From an uncultured Dokdonia sp. (GTDB taxonomy: Bacteria; Bacteroidota; Bacteroidia; Flavobacteriales; Flavobacteriaceae), in assembly GCF_947492815.1 (NCBI RefSeq), contig NZ_CANLOB010000007.1, positions 124,001-188,000 of the forward strand: a stretch of DNA of 64,000 nucleotides, in the 5' to 3' direction. The position numbers were made by a program, and so were the translations under genes. Below are positions 44,119-53,595 of this stretch, piece after piece (positions within the stretch are counted from its first letter, which is position 1; every line of letters begins with the position of its first letter). The notes beneath the pieces are model-generated. The model had not been told where the DNA came from. It did not search any database and saw only the letters and a list, made by a program, of their open reading frames with translations.

Positions 44119-45522
44119 ATGCGCAAATTATTACTAACAATCATAGGGCTACTCACGCCTCTTTTAAGCATTGCGCAAACCAACCAAGAACCTATTGCTC
44201 TCGACCCTGATTTAGGAATAGGATTATCCTTTACGAGTGTAGGGCGTGGTCTTTTAGGAATGCTCTTTTTGATTGGTGTATGTTATGCGCTTAGTAGTAA
44301 TCGATCAAAGATTAACTGGCGACTTGTGCTTACCGGTTTAGGATTACAGTTATTATTTGCGATCTTGGTTTTAAAAGTAGATTTTGTTGCTACTGGGTTT
44401 GATTGGATATCACGTAAAGTAGTAGACTTCCTGAATATTGCTGAAGAAGGAGCCTTATTTGTATTTGGGAAATTAGTAGATCCATCTGCGAGTATGGGAT
44501 ATATTTTTGCTTTTAAAGTATTACCCACTATTGTATTCTTCTCTGCTTTTACATCCTTATTATATTATTTAGGAATTTTACAAGTCATTGTAAAAGCATT
44601 AGCATGGGTAATGAGCAAAACGATGCGTCTTTCTGGAGCTGAAAGTCTTGCTGCAGCTGCCAATGTTTTTATTGGCCAAACAGAAGCGCCTTTAGTTGTA
44701 AAACCCTATTTAGATAAGATGTCAAAATCTGAAATGCTTTGTCTAATGGTAGGTGGTATGGCAACGATTGCCGGTGGTGTATTGGCTGCTTTTATCGCAT
44801 TTTTAGGAGGAGATAGCATTGGCGAACAGGCTATTTTTGCAAAGCATTTGCTTACGGCATCTATTATGTCTGCACCAGCAGCAATCATCATTGCAAAAAT
44901 ACTATACCCAGAAACCGAAAAAGTAAATAGAAAACTAGATATCTCTAAAGAAAAGGTAGGCACCAATATATTAGATGCTATTTCTAGAGGAACTACAGAC
45001 GGTTTAAAACTAGCGGTAAATGTAGGTGCTATGCTCTTAGTCTTTACAGCTTTAATGGGCGTACTCAACTGGATGCTTGGTGATTTAATAGGGGATGTTA
45101 CAGGGCTGAATGGAGTCATTGCAAGTGCCACAGATGGTCGTTATTCTGACTTATCTATGGAGTTTATTTTAGGAAATCTTTTTGCTCCTATTGCTTGGTT
45201 AATTGGTGTGCCCGCCGAAGATATTACTACCGTTGGGCAACTTTTAGGAGAGAAAACAATCTTAAATGAATTTTATGCTTATGGTTCATTGAGTACTTTA
45301 AAAACCAGTGGTGCCATTACAAATTATCGTTCTATTGTTATTGCAACTTATGCCCTTTGTGGTTTTGCAAATTTTGCTTCTATAGGAATTCAAATTGGTG
45401 GTATAGGTGTACTTGCACCTAGCCAAAGAGCAACCTTAGCTAAATTTGGTATCAAAGCACTTATAGGAGGGACTGTTGCTGCCTTACTTACAGCTACTAT
45501 TGCAGGAATGCTTATTGGATAA
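44119..45522 (+). CDS. nupC: CNT-family concentrative nucleoside transporter
   Basis: 467 residues, unusually beginning with an apparent signal sequence ('LLLTIIGLLTPLLSIAQ') and a short extracytoplasmic segment before the first core helix. CNT motifs: 'ESLAAAANVFIGQTEAPLVVKPYL' and 'GGMATIAGGVLAAFIAFLGGD' in the first half, 'CGFANFASIGIQIGGIG' in the second. It imports nucleosides with sodium or protons. The adjacent nuclease-like gene is co-transcribed, consistent with nucleic acid salvage, an inference. Confidence 0.92.
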   Translation: MRKLLLTIIGLLTPLLSIAQTNQEPIALDPDLGIGLSFTSVGRGLLGMLFLIGVCYALSSNRSKINWRLVLTGLGLQLLFAILVLKVDFVATGFDWISRKVVDFLNIAEEGALFVFGKLVDPSASMGYIFAFKVLPTIVFFSAFTSLLYYLGILQVIVKALAWVMSKTMRLSGAESLAAAANVFIGQTEAPLVVKPYLDKMSKSEMLCLMVGGMATIAGGVLAAFIAFLGGDSIGEQAIFAKHLLTASIMSAPAAIIIAKILYPETEKVNRKLDISKEKVGTNILDAISRGTTDGLKLAVNVGAMLLVFTALMGVLNWMLGDLIGDVTGLNGVIASATDGRYSDLSMEFILGNLFAPIAWLIGVPAEDITTVGQLLGEKTILNEFYAYGSLSTLKTSGAITNYRSIVIATYALCGFANFASIGIQIGGIGVLAPSQRATLAKFGIKALIGGTVAALLTATIAGMLIG

Positions 45523-45556
45523 TTAAAGTTGGTTATTTAGAGTTTGGAGAGCTCGA

Positions 45557-45778
45557 CTACTTTTTAATTGGCAATCTGGCTATTACATTTCCTTTCAGAT
45601 CTAAAAACGAATGATTAAGAATTTTAATTTCTTCATCTAACGGCATTTTTGATAACGTATCTACAAAATCTCTAGTAAATTGTTTTACCGCATCACTTGG
45701 ATTTGTAACACCATCTTCCTGCATTTTTTTTCTAATTTGATAAATCCCAATAAAATGTGCAACATCTAGTTTTCCCAT
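45557..45778 (-). CDS. small conserved-looking cytoplasmic protein, unknown function
   Basis: 73 residues, no signal or membrane segment: 'MGKLDVAHFIGIYQIRKKM' then 'DAVKQFTRDFVDTLSKMPLDEEI' and a basic end. The amphipathic helices suggest a small helical bundle. No family recognised. Convergent with the transporter gene. Confidence 0.6.
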   Translation of the reverse strand: MGKLDVAHFIGIYQIRKKMQEDGVTNPSDAVKQFTRDFVDTLSKMPLDEEIKILNHSFLDLKGNVIARLPIKK

Positions 45779-45830
45779 TTTACTCCTTTAGTATAGATCA
45801 TACGTCATATATAAAAATTATTCTATATAC

Positions 45831-45844
45831 GCTTTCGCGAAAGC
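45831..45844. repeat. 14-bp palindrome, copy 12
   Basis: Perfect copy 14 bases beyond the stop of the HlyD gene, marking the end of the lanthipeptide export operon. Confidence 0.95.
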
Positions 45845-45857
45845 ATATACCTAAAAA

Positions 45858-47150
45858 CTATCTTTTAAAGATATCCCTTAGTTGATAGAAGAAACGTTCT
45901 ATAAGTCTCAAATCTTCTGTAACGATATCTCCCGAACCTCTCATTTCTTGTTGAAATTCAATCTCTTTATCAAACGTGGTTATTAATGTTTTAGGCATTG
46001 ACACATCAACAGCATACATCCCATCTGCATCTGCAATAACTGATATCTTCTCTATTTTACCCTCTATTGTTCCAAATTCTGTGTCAGGATAATTTTCTAA
46101 GCGTATAATAACATCTTGACCTACTTTTACTTTCCCTGAATTTTGGGCAGGTGTTTTAAGCTTTGCTACATATTCTGAACCATCTTTAGGAATTACAGTA
46201 AAAACAACATCTCCTGCATTTACCGTTTGATTTTCACTCCAAAAATCTAGAAAAGAAACTTCCCCATCTAATTTTGATGTTAATGCATAAGTAAGCTCCC
46301 AATCTTTAATACTTTTCTTAAGCTGATTAAGAGATTGTATAACTCCTATTAATAACGTTTTCTCTTCTCTAATACCGCTAATTTCAGTTCCTTTGGAAGT
46401 ACTTTGCGCACCGCTTATCCCTTCTCTTAATTGAGAGATAGAAGCGTCTAAATTTTTAAAATTACGTTCTACTTGAGAATATTCTATTCTTCTTCTTTCT
46501 ATTTCTGAAGTAGAAATTACTCCATTTTTGTAGAGTTCTTCATAACGTACTTTTTCTTTCTTAGCAAGTTCTAATTCTGTCTTATTAAGTTGACGCTGTG
46601 ATTCTGCAAATTTTAATCTTCTATTTTGTTCTGAAATGGAGATACGATTCGCAATCGCTTGATTAGAAAAAGGTTGATACTCTTTGTTAAGTTCATATAA
46701 TATATAATTATTAACAAAAAGTGCATAATCAGACTCTATATTTCCTAAAGTAAACAATGGCATTTCTGTATAGGGAAAATAAAAAGAATCGCCTTGTAAT
46801 GATATAGTATCTAATGTTGCCTTGAGCTTGTAAACATCTTCATGATTTGCTGTATTTTCAATAACCGCTAGGGTTTGTCCTTTATAAACTTCTTGTCTAT
46901 CATCTACTAGGATTGCAGAAAATCTCCCACTACTTCTAGCTACTTCTTTCTGAGGAGGTACCTGTGTGGTAATAATAGCTTGCGAAGTGATAATATCTGG
47001 ATATTCCAAAAACCAAGAAATAGCAAGTAATAGCACTATTAATCCTAAAAAAAGTGCACTCCCCCAACGTATCATCCAGTTAGGAGGTCGTGTTAAAATC
47101 TCTTGAACTTCTTCGCTACGTAATTCTATGTCGTCTATTTGATCTGGCAT
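45858..47150 (-). CDS. HlyD-family membrane fusion protein of the peptide exporter
   Basis: 430 residues. A single membrane helix at about 28-50 ('ALFLGLIVLLLAISWFLEY') is followed by a lipoyl/barrel-sandwich segment ('RSSGRFSAILVDDRQEVYKGQTLAVI'), a long coiled coil (about 170-290, rich in Leu/Lys/Glu/Gln) and the beta-barrel end ('LKTPAQNSGKVKVGQDVIIRL'). It links an inner-membrane ABC exporter to an outer membrane channel. The gene is the last of the lanB-lanC39 operon, 12 bases after the transporter, so it serves that transporter. No TolC gene is in the window. Confidence 0.9.
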   Translation of the reverse strand: MPDQIDDIELRSEEVQEILTRPPNWMIRWGSALFLGLIVLLLAISWFLEYPDIITSQAIITTQVPPQKEVARSSGRFSAILVDDRQEVYKGQTLAVIENTANHEDVYKLKATLDTISLQGDSFYFPYTEMPLFTLGNIESDYALFVNNYILYELNKEYQPFSNQAIANRISISEQNRRLKFAESQRQLNKTELELAKKEKVRYEELYKNGVISTSEIERRRIEYSQVERNFKNLDASISQLREGISGAQSTSKGTEISGIREEKTLLIGVIQSLNQLKKSIKDWELTYALTSKLDGEVSFLDFWSENQTVNAGDVVFTVIPKDGSEYVAKLKTPAQNSGKVKVGQDVIIRLENYPDTEFGTIEGKIEKISVIADADGMYAVDVSMPKTLITTFDKEIEFQQEMRGSGDIVTEDLRLIERFFYQLRDIFKR

Positions 47151-47162
47151 TCTTTACTCTTT

Positions 47163-49355
47163 TTACGATCCTAATTCTAACTGATTTTTTACTAGGTTAT
47201 AATAATACCCTTTTTCACGGGTAAGCGTTTGATGGTTTCCAACTTCTACAATTTTACCTTGATCTAATACTACTATTTGATCTGCATTTTTTACGGTACT
47301 TAATCGGTGGGCAATCACTACTGCTGTTTTATTTTTAAAGAATTCGTCTAGCTTTTCCATGATTACCTTTTCATTGTTTGCATCTAATGCACTGGTAGCT
47401 TCATCAAAGAATAAGAAACTAGGATCTTTATATACTGCTCTGGCAATAAACAAACGCTGCTTTTGTCCTGTACTCAGTCCAACGCCTTCCATTCCGATTT
47501 TTGTATTGTAAGACAATGGTAACGTCTCTATAAACTCTTTAATATTTGCTACATCGACTGCATGTGCCAGTTTTTTTCGATCTACATAATCATCTCCTAC
47601 AGCAATATTATTTGCAATCGTATCATTAAAGACATATCCTTCTTGCATCACAACTCCACAAGAAGCCCTCCAAGAATATTGTGATACATTTTGAAGATCT
47701 GCACTTCCTATTTTTATGTGTCCTTCATTAGGCTCATAAAACTTAAGAAGTATTTTCATTAATGTTGTTTTACCACTACCACTTACTCCAACAATAGCAG
47801 TCACTTTATTTGCAGGTATATGTAAACTTAAATTATCAAGCACCTTCACATCAGATCCAATGTATCTAAATGAGATATCCTTAATATCAAAGTCGGCATT
47901 TTTAGGAATATCTGTTATTTTAGTTTCTTCTCTTCCTTCTTCATCTTCTTTATTATGTATTTCTCCTAAACGATCTAATGAGATACGTGCATCTTGTAAT
48001 TCTCTAATAAAGCTTATCAATTGTGAGATTGGAGAATTCAATTGTCCTACGATATAGGTAACAGCAAACATCTCTCCTAAAAGCAGATCTCCATCAATAA
48101 CTAAGGTTGCCGATAAAATGGTGATTAAAATATTTTTAAGCTCATTGATAAACCCAGATCCTACACTTTGATATTGTTCTAACGCAAGGCTTTCTATAGA
48201 GATTTTAAAGAGGCGTGCCTGCATAAATTCCCAAGACCATCTTTTCTGTTTTTCTGCATTATGAAGCTTGATTTCCTGCATTCCATTAATAAGCTCAATC
48301 ACTTTACTTTGTTCCTGACTTACTTGAGAGAAACGCTTGTAATCAAGATCGGCTCTCTTTTTAAGGAAAATTACAATCCAGAAAAAATACAGTACACTTC
48401 CCAAGAAAAAGACACCAAAAATCTGAAAACTATAATACGCTAATACAAATCCAAACACCACAAGATTTACCATCGAAAACAAAACATTTAACGACGATGT
48501 CGTTAAAATACGTTCTATACGTCTATGGTCATTTATACGTTGTAGAATATCCCCTGTCATACGGACATCAAAAAAGGATATAGGCAGGTTCATTAATTTA
48601 ATAAAGAAATCTGAAATTAAAGAGATATTAATACGTGTACTTAAATGTAATAGAATCCAACTCCTAATCACCTCAACACCTGTTCTTCCTAGGAATAAAG
48701 CAACTTGCGCGATAAGTATTAAATAAATAAAGTTAATATCACTTGTCTTTATACCTACATCAACGACACTTTGCGTTAAAAATGGGAAGACAACTTGTAA
48801 TAAACTTCCCGCAAGAAGTCCTATCACTAACTGGACAATAAACTTCCTATATCGAAACACATATTTGAAGATGAAAGAGAATCCAAAATTCTTTTTTTCT
48901 TCTTCAAAATGTTCTTCAAAAAACTTAGGTGTTGTTTCGAGTAATAGAGCTATTCCCTCTACAGTAGCATCGGTTGCATTATTACCTATCCAAAATTTAA
49001 GGAGCTCTTCTTTTGTATATTTCAAAATCCCATGTGCAGGGTCAGAAATATGAAAAATACCTCTCGATATTTTATAAAGTACTACATAATGATTTTTATT
49101 CCAGTGAAGAATACACGGTAATGGTACTTCTTCTTGAAGTTGATCAAGGGTTATTTTTACACCTAATGTTCTAAATCCTAGTTTTTCAGCTGCATTACTA
49201 ATACCTAACAGGCTACTTCCTGATCTTGTGGTTTCACTTAGGCTTCTTAACAGTTGAATAGGAATAGGCTTTTTATAGTATTTAGCAATCATTTTGAGAC
49301 ACGTAGGCCCGCAATCTTTACTATCTGCTTGTTTATAAAAAGGAAACTTCTTCAA
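47163..49355 (-). CDS. C39 peptidase-ABC exporter (bacteriocin-type leader peptidase/transporter)
   Basis: 730 residues in three parts. The N-terminal C39 peptidase has the catalytic cysteine C15 in 'QADSKDCGPTCLKMI', histidine in 'WNKNHYVVLY' and aspartate in 'ISDPAHG'. Six membrane helices span about 160-440. The ATPase carries Walker A 'GVSGSGKTT', signature 'LSTGQKQR' and Walker B 'SFLFFDEATSALD'. C39 peptidases cut after a double glycine, exactly the motif in all precursors of this locus. The peptides are therefore expected to lose their leader during export. It is 26 bases after the split LanB. Confidence 0.95.
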   Translation of the reverse strand: MKKFPFYKQADSKDCGPTCLKMIAKYYKKPIPIQLLRSLSETTRSGSSLLGISNAAEKLGFRTLGVKITLDQLQEEVPLPCILHWNKNHYVVLYKISRGIFHISDPAHGILKYTKEELLKFWIGNNATDATVEGIALLLETTPKFFEEHFEEEKKNFGFSFIFKYVFRYRKFIVQLVIGLLAGSLLQVVFPFLTQSVVDVGIKTSDINFIYLILIAQVALFLGRTGVEVIRSWILLHLSTRINISLISDFFIKLMNLPISFFDVRMTGDILQRINDHRRIERILTTSSLNVLFSMVNLVVFGFVLAYYSFQIFGVFFLGSVLYFFWIVIFLKKRADLDYKRFSQVSQEQSKVIELINGMQEIKLHNAEKQKRWSWEFMQARLFKISIESLALEQYQSVGSGFINELKNILITILSATLVIDGDLLLGEMFAVTYIVGQLNSPISQLISFIRELQDARISLDRLGEIHNKEDEEGREETKITDIPKNADFDIKDISFRYIGSDVKVLDNLSLHIPANKVTAIVGVSGSGKTTLMKILLKFYEPNEGHIKIGSADLQNVSQYSWRASCGVVMQEGYVFNDTIANNIAVGDDYVDRKKLAHAVDVANIKEFIETLPLSYNTKIGMEGVGLSTGQKQRLFIARAVYKDPSFLFFDEATSALDANNEKVIMEKLDEFFKNKTAVVIAHRLSTVKNADQIVVLDQGKIVEVGNHQTLTREKGYYYNLVKNQLELGS

Positions 49356-49381
49356 AATGACTGTCTATTTTTTTACTGCTA

Positions 49382-50269
49382 TTACTTCTTTTTATTCTTA
49401 AATGTCCTAATTCCCCAAGCTACTTTATGGTGTCTATATAAAAGATCATATACAACCATTTCGTGTAGTCTGTTTTTGGATCTAAACATCCTATTCATAA
49501 GCATATGAGCATAACTACCTAAATACCCATTTATCTCTTCAGCACTTGCTACTTTTTTAAGTGTTTCAATTGTAGATTTACTTTGCTCACTTTTATAGGC
49601 CAACAATTCTAAAAGAGGTTCGTATTCAGGTTTATCTTCTACTTTAAAATCTATAAAGAAAGTTATTTTTTCGCGTTTTGCTCGAAATTTTTCATCTAAT
49701 TGTTTCTTTAAAAATTTGTTCATTCCAAACTCCATCCCAAAACCTGTTTTTAATCGTTCCATAAACGCAAGTTTCTGATCGTCCGAATAGTCAAAATCTG
49801 ACAACATGTTATCTAATGCTCTAATGGCAAAAAGCCATCGCAATTCTTCTCCCTCTTCTCCATCTACCAAGTCTAGAAAATTAACAATCATATCACTTTC
49901 ATACGAAAATAATTGTTCCGCTATTTCGATATGTGCTTCTCCATATCGTTCGATTTCTCGATTATAAGTATCGATTTGAATTTTCCATATTAAATCTGCT
50001 TTCGCGAAAGCGTGTAATCGAGCATATACCGTTTTCATAATCGTCCCAATTGCATCTGTATCTTTATAATGAAAACGTACTCTAATATGGTGTTTCGGAT
50101 CTGCATATCGTATAAAAAACCATTGATCTATACATCCTTTTTTGAAAAGCTCTTCGGTTATAGGCTTAATAGCTTCTGTGAGAACAATGTCAGAGGTCTT
50201 AGTTCCTGTGTATATCTTATAATACACCCACGAATCTCCTGGTATAAATGTACGTTGTGTATTAGGCAT
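49382..50269 (-). CDS. SpaB-C/thiopeptide-type dehydration elimination protein (C-terminal half of split LanB)
   Basis: 295 residues. 'RTFIPGDSWVYYKIYTGTKTSDIVL', 'WFFIRYADPKHHIRVRFHY' and 'EIERYGEAHIEIAEQLF' match the SpaB_C domain found at the C-terminus of full-length class I lanthipeptide dehydratases, where it eliminates glutamate from glutamylated Ser/Thr. Here it is a separate protein whose start overlaps the dehydratase gene by eight bases, so equimolar synthesis is expected. Pinensin from Chitinophaga is a known example of such a split LanB. Palindrome copy 13 (49998-50011) lies in the coding region ('HAFAKADL'). Confidence 0.9.
   Translation of the reverse strand: MPNTQRTFIPGDSWVYYKIYTGTKTSDIVLTEAIKPITEELFKKGCIDQWFFIRYADPKHHIRVRFHYKDTDAIGTIMKTVYARLHAFAKADLIWKIQIDTYNREIERYGEAHIEIAEQLFSYESDMIVNFLDLVDGEEGEELRWLFAIRALDNMLSDFDYSDDQKLAFMERLKTGFGMEFGMNKFLKKQLDEKFRAKREKITFFIDFKVEDKPEYEPLLELLAYKSEQSKSTIETLKKVASAEEINGYLGSYAHMLMNRMFRSKNRLHEMVVYDLLYRHHKVAWGIRTFKNKKK
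49998..50011. repeat. 14-bp palindrome, copy 13 (inside the elimination protein gene)
   Basis: Perfect copy; in frame it encodes Ala-Phe-Ala-Lys-Ala, as in metY. Confidence 0.95.
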
Positions 50270-52493
50270 CTGACTGTTGTTTTAAAAGGGTTTCGTTGTA
50301 AAAAGAGATGATCACTTGATTTGTATATGATGCATCTGTTCCTGAAGCTATACTTTGCTCATTATGTAAAAATTCTTTGAGTATAAATCGAGGTCGTTTT
50401 TTTACTGTTGACAACAACATCTGTACACTTGTTACATTTTTTAAATTGATTAATAACTCATTATCATTGTCTTTGAGAAGTACATATTGAGGCAATTGTT
50501 TTTCTTTAATGAATAGTTCTAAATTGTCTTGAAAATTACCCATATTTTTTAAAGAATTTTGAAGTTCTTCTATGTCAGACTTTAAGATATTCCATGTTTT
50601 GGATGCTAGAACAACTCCTTTATATACCACTCTAGGTAAAAAAGGAAAATCCCCCTCAAAAGGTCCCCAATAAAAACCAACACCCCCGCGTTTATTTTGG
50701 CTTTGCATATTTGCTAAAAATTGATAAATAGGAAGTGCTCCGCTAGAATAATTATGAGCATTACTTAAGTGCGGGATTACTTCTTTATTATATTTTTTTG
50801 AGCGTAAAATAACGTGATCTCTTTTTACAGAAATCATCAAATCATCAATAGGTAATTGTGCATCTGTATTTAGTACAGACTTTGCTAAATATGGAATTTC
50901 ATAATCTCTTAGAGCAGGTCTCATTAGAATGTTTCCTACTCTTGATTCTGGAAGGTGCACAATTTCTGCTAGAATTTTATTTGGATTACAGCGCTCTTCT
51001 ACCGCTATGATTTCTTTCACATAGTTATGAATCTCTGGATCGCTATGACAAAATCTTCCTAATAAATTTGCGGCACTAGAACCTCCTGCATTAGACATTA
51101 TAATATGCTCTTCTCCCGCTATCGTAATGACCTCTACCATAGCAGATATCGTATCTGGCAGGTCGGTCCATTTTTCTTCAAATTTATCAAAATCGGCATC
51201 TTGCAACGTAACCACTTGTTCATTTTTGCGAAGACAACTTAATAGCTTTTCATGCAAAATAGAATGTATTGTATTCCATTTTACTTCTTTAGTTGTAATT
51301 TTTGAAGATCTCCCTGGAAGCATAATATCATCTACTAATGCGCTTACATCTCCAGAGTCTTTATTTTGAAGAAATCCAACACCTAACTCTACATCTAATG
51401 CTTGAGACAAAGGCACTTCTCTATCTTCATATCGTTCATAAAATGCTTTTCTAAACTGTGATAATAAGGTTTCACTAGGCGCTTGTGATATTTTATTGAG
51501 CAGACGCATAGCACGCCTTATTTTATAGATTAATTGTTTGTTCAGAACATTCTTTTGAGGATGCAAAGACATATCTGTTTGAAATAAATATTTCAGTTCA
51601 AATCCAGTTTGAAGTGTTTCTAAGGATTCACTTATAGCAATATAATCTGTAGAAGGATTTCCTATTTTTGCATCTAATTTTTTAATTTTTTGTTGTGTAT
51701 CCTCTAGTTTTTCTACTAGTTGTGAGGTACCCTTTAGTTTTTTTAATATTGGAATAATTTGATCTGTAAATTCTGGTCCAGACACAGAAGGCTCTAATTC
51801 ACTCACTAACAACTGACTTCCTACTAACTCTTCTATAAATCCTGAAGCTACTTCTAGTGTAATCTCATCATCTACTAGGCATTGTGCTAATGTCTCCAAT
51901 GTAGCTCCTGCACTAGCGGCATCTAGTACTTTTTGCAAGTACTCAGAATCCTGCACGCCAACAATATGGTGCATTCTCCTACTATTTTCATAGTGATACT
52001 CTACATAACGTAATTGTGCGCCTGCCTTATAGATACTTGTATTAGGATAAAAACGGAGTTGTTTTCTTATACTTTCGTCCTTTACTATATCTTGAGACAA
52101 AGCCACTAGATAATTCATATCTAATCGTGTATGCCTTTTATTTGCTACGGATTTCTTTAGAACAATATCAGTGCTTTCTCCAAAAGCGCCTACTGCAGTA
52201 CCTGCAAACAGTCCGAAAGGTGTACATCTAGATGACATCCTACTTAAATATTTAAGTATGGAGTATGTCATACGCTCACTATCAACAGCATTTACTTGAC
52301 CATCTAGCCATTTTTCAAAGGCAGTATATAAAGACGGAGAGGCTAAAAAAAGAGCTTCTTTTATATGACTTTCTTGGCAAATCTTTTTAAGATCATCTTG
52401 GGTTAAGATAGTATCTTTTGTAAGCTCAAGAAAAAAATTGAGAGGAAGTAAAGGTGTTCTTAAAACGTATTTGGAAAAATTGGTGTATTGCAT
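50262..52493 (-). CDS. lantibiotic dehydratase, N-terminal (glutamylation) half of split LanB
   Basis: 743 residues matching the Lant_dehydr_N family: 'YLSRMSSRCTPFGLFAGTAVG' near residue 90, 'HTRLDMNYLVALSQDI' and 'FKPGRSSKI'-like segments, with 'NAGGSSAANLLGRFCH' and 'RFILKEFLH' in the C-terminal half. It uses glutamyl-tRNA to activate Ser and Thr of the precursor. The elimination domain is encoded by the next gene. It heads the operon. A TAAATTTG box on the minus strand (52599-52606) is the best promoter, leaving a leader of about 100 bases. Confidence 0.92.
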   Translation of the reverse strand: MQYTNFSKYVLRTPLLPLNFFLELTKDTILTQDDLKKICQESHIKEALFLASPSLYTAFEKWLDGQVNAVDSERMTYSILKYLSRMSSRCTPFGLFAGTAVGAFGESTDIVLKKSVANKRHTRLDMNYLVALSQDIVKDESIRKQLRFYPNTSIYKAGAQLRYVEYHYENSRRMHHIVGVQDSEYLQKVLDAASAGATLETLAQCLVDDEITLEVASGFIEELVGSQLLVSELEPSVSGPEFTDQIIPILKKLKGTSQLVEKLEDTQQKIKKLDAKIGNPSTDYIAISESLETLQTGFELKYLFQTDMSLHPQKNVLNKQLIYKIRRAMRLLNKISQAPSETLLSQFRKAFYERYEDREVPLSQALDVELGVGFLQNKDSGDVSALVDDIMLPGRSSKITTKEVKWNTIHSILHEKLLSCLRKNEQVVTLQDADFDKFEEKWTDLPDTISAMVEVITIAGEEHIIMSNAGGSSAANLLGRFCHSDPEIHNYVKEIIAVEERCNPNKILAEIVHLPESRVGNILMRPALRDYEIPYLAKSVLNTDAQLPIDDLMISVKRDHVILRSKKYNKEVIPHLSNAHNYSSGALPIYQFLANMQSQNKRGGVGFYWGPFEGDFPFLPRVVYKGVVLASKTWNILKSDIEELQNSLKNMGNFQDNLELFIKEKQLPQYVLLKDNDNELLINLKNVTSVQMLLSTVKKRPRFILKEFLHNEQSIASGTDASYTNQVIISFYNETLLKQQSDA

Positions 52494-52928
52494 TCTATAA
52501 TGCGCTATTATTTTAAGTTAATTTTATTTTCAAAAAGTTAACAACCAATATACTAGAATATATTCATCTAAGCTAATTGTTTTACTAATTATACTGTACA
52601 AATTTAGTATTCGCATGCATGTATTTCATTTTTGATGCTATGCATACTTTAATTCTATTTTTTTCAAAAAAATCAATGAAGTTACACTTACAAAAATGTA
52701 CTGAGAAAACTTTTTAAAATTACAACCATAAATAAATACTTTGCAGCGATTTTTTAAGTAATTTATGATAAAGTTTTCCTTTTTATTTTATAACGAATTG
52801 ATAGTAAACAAATAAAAAATAGTGCACCCTAGGTAAAATCTTGACTCCTAAAATCATTTTAAGGGTAAGGTATTAGAACAAAGCCACCTTGTATATAGAT
52901 GGCTTTGTAATTTTGTTACACGTGTTTA
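52494..52928 (-). other. 435-base intergenic region before lanB
   Basis: AT-rich. It holds a probable -10 box for lanB (minus-strand TAAATTTG, 52599-52606), an overlapping cluster of GCATGCATG/ATGCATAC half-repeats at 52613-52645, and a hairpin at 52878-52908 (ACAAAGCCACC with GATGGCTTTGT) that probably ends the first precursor transcript. I see no further gene. Confidence 0.6.
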
Positions 52929-53075
52929 TTAAAAACATTCTCTTCCTGGAGGAGGACAACTATTAAAAGCATCTTGTGTAGTACAACAGTGTGTACCTCC
53001 ACCTTTTATTTTATCTAATTCTAAATTGCTAATTACTTCTTTGTTTAATGTTAACCCTTTTAATGAATTTTTCAT
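52929..53075 (-). CDS. double-glycine lanthipeptide precursor 1
   Basis: 48 residues. The leader 'MKNSLKGLTLNKEVISNLEL' ends 'DKIKGGG'; after the glycines the core 'THCCTTQDAFNSCPPPGREC' (then Phe) contains four Cys and four Ser/Thr, enough for several thioether rings. Leader with Leu-x-Leu-Lys and 'Ile-x-x-Leu' spacing plus GG is typical of Bacteroidota class I lanthipeptides and other GG-leader peptides. It lies upstream of lanB, in the same orientation. Purine-rich AAAATATAATT precedes the ATG. The 22-bp palindrome at 53210 is upstream. Confidence 0.85.
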   Translation of the reverse strand: MKNSLKGLTLNKEVISNLELDKIKGGGTHCCTTQDAFNSCPPPGRECF

Positions 53076-53209
53076 AATTATATTTTGTTACTTAAAATAC
53101 CTACTCTAGTAAAAGGTTTTCGGTTTCCCCTTGTCAAAATCGGCTGTTAACAATGTTTTGATTTTGACACTAAAGTAGCCTAGTGAAGATGGCAAAAAAA
53201 GGGACCTAT

Positions 53210-53231
53210 CGGTATTTTAGACAAAATACCG
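53210..53231. promoter_or_regulatory. left-class operator, copy 1 (22-bp palindrome)
   Basis: CGGTATTTT-AGA-C-AAAATACCG type dyad, 135 bases upstream of precursor 1. Its centre TTTTAGACAAAAT is identical to that of the copy at 53560; only the outermost bases differ (CGG against CCG). Confidence 0.7.
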
Positions 53232-53234
53232 CAT

Positions 53235-53260
53235 AAAAAAAGCGCTGATTTACAGCGCTT
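53235..53260 (-). terminator. terminator of precursor 2
   Basis: On the minus strand AGCGCTG / CAGCGCT (seven pairs plus one, loop TAAAT) followed by a run of seven T. Confidence 0.88.
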
Positions 53261-53279
53261 CTCACTCTCGACAATTCTA

Positions 53280-53450
53280 TTACTGAAAGATTGAATACGT
53301 ACAGCCCATTTCTCTAGATAATTCTGGATCTGCATTATGATCTGGATCCGTAGGGTCACTACTACCTCCTTGTATTTTCATTAATTCATTCGTGTTAATC
53401 CTAGCTATTGTAAGTCTTTTAAGGCTTAGTGTTTTAAACTCTTTTTTCAT
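53280..53450 (-). CDS. double-glycine peptide precursor 2, acidic core
   Basis: 56 residues. Leader 'MKKEFKTLSLKRLTIARINT' and 'NELMKIQGG', then a core rich in Asp/Pro ('SSDPTDPDHNADPELS') that ends 'REMGCTYSIFQ' with a single Cys. Only one thioether ring would be possible, so it may be another kind of GG peptide, or may be only partly modified. The leader pattern is the same as in the other precursors. Its own terminator follows, and the 22-bp palindrome at 53560 is 110 bases upstream. Confidence 0.8.
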   Translation of the reverse strand: MKKEFKTLSLKRLTIARINTNELMKIQGGSSDPTDPDHNADPELSREMGCTYSIFQ

Positions 53451-53559
53451 TATACTAATTATTTTATCTACTCCTACTCTTTTAAGGTTTTTCAGAATCC
53501 CCCTATAAAATTGAATTAGAAATATACCTTAAGCAATGTTTTCTTCACAATGAAATATC

Positions 53560-53581
53560 CGTATTTTGTCTAAAATACGGC
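53560..53581. promoter_or_regulatory. left-class operator, copy 2 (22-bp palindrome)
   Basis: CCGTATTTT and AAAATACGG flank GTCT; read on the minus strand the centre is TTTTAGACAAAAT, as at 53210. It lies between the regulator gene and precursor 2. Confidence 0.7.
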
Positions 53582-53595
53582 AAGGCTTTTACCTC

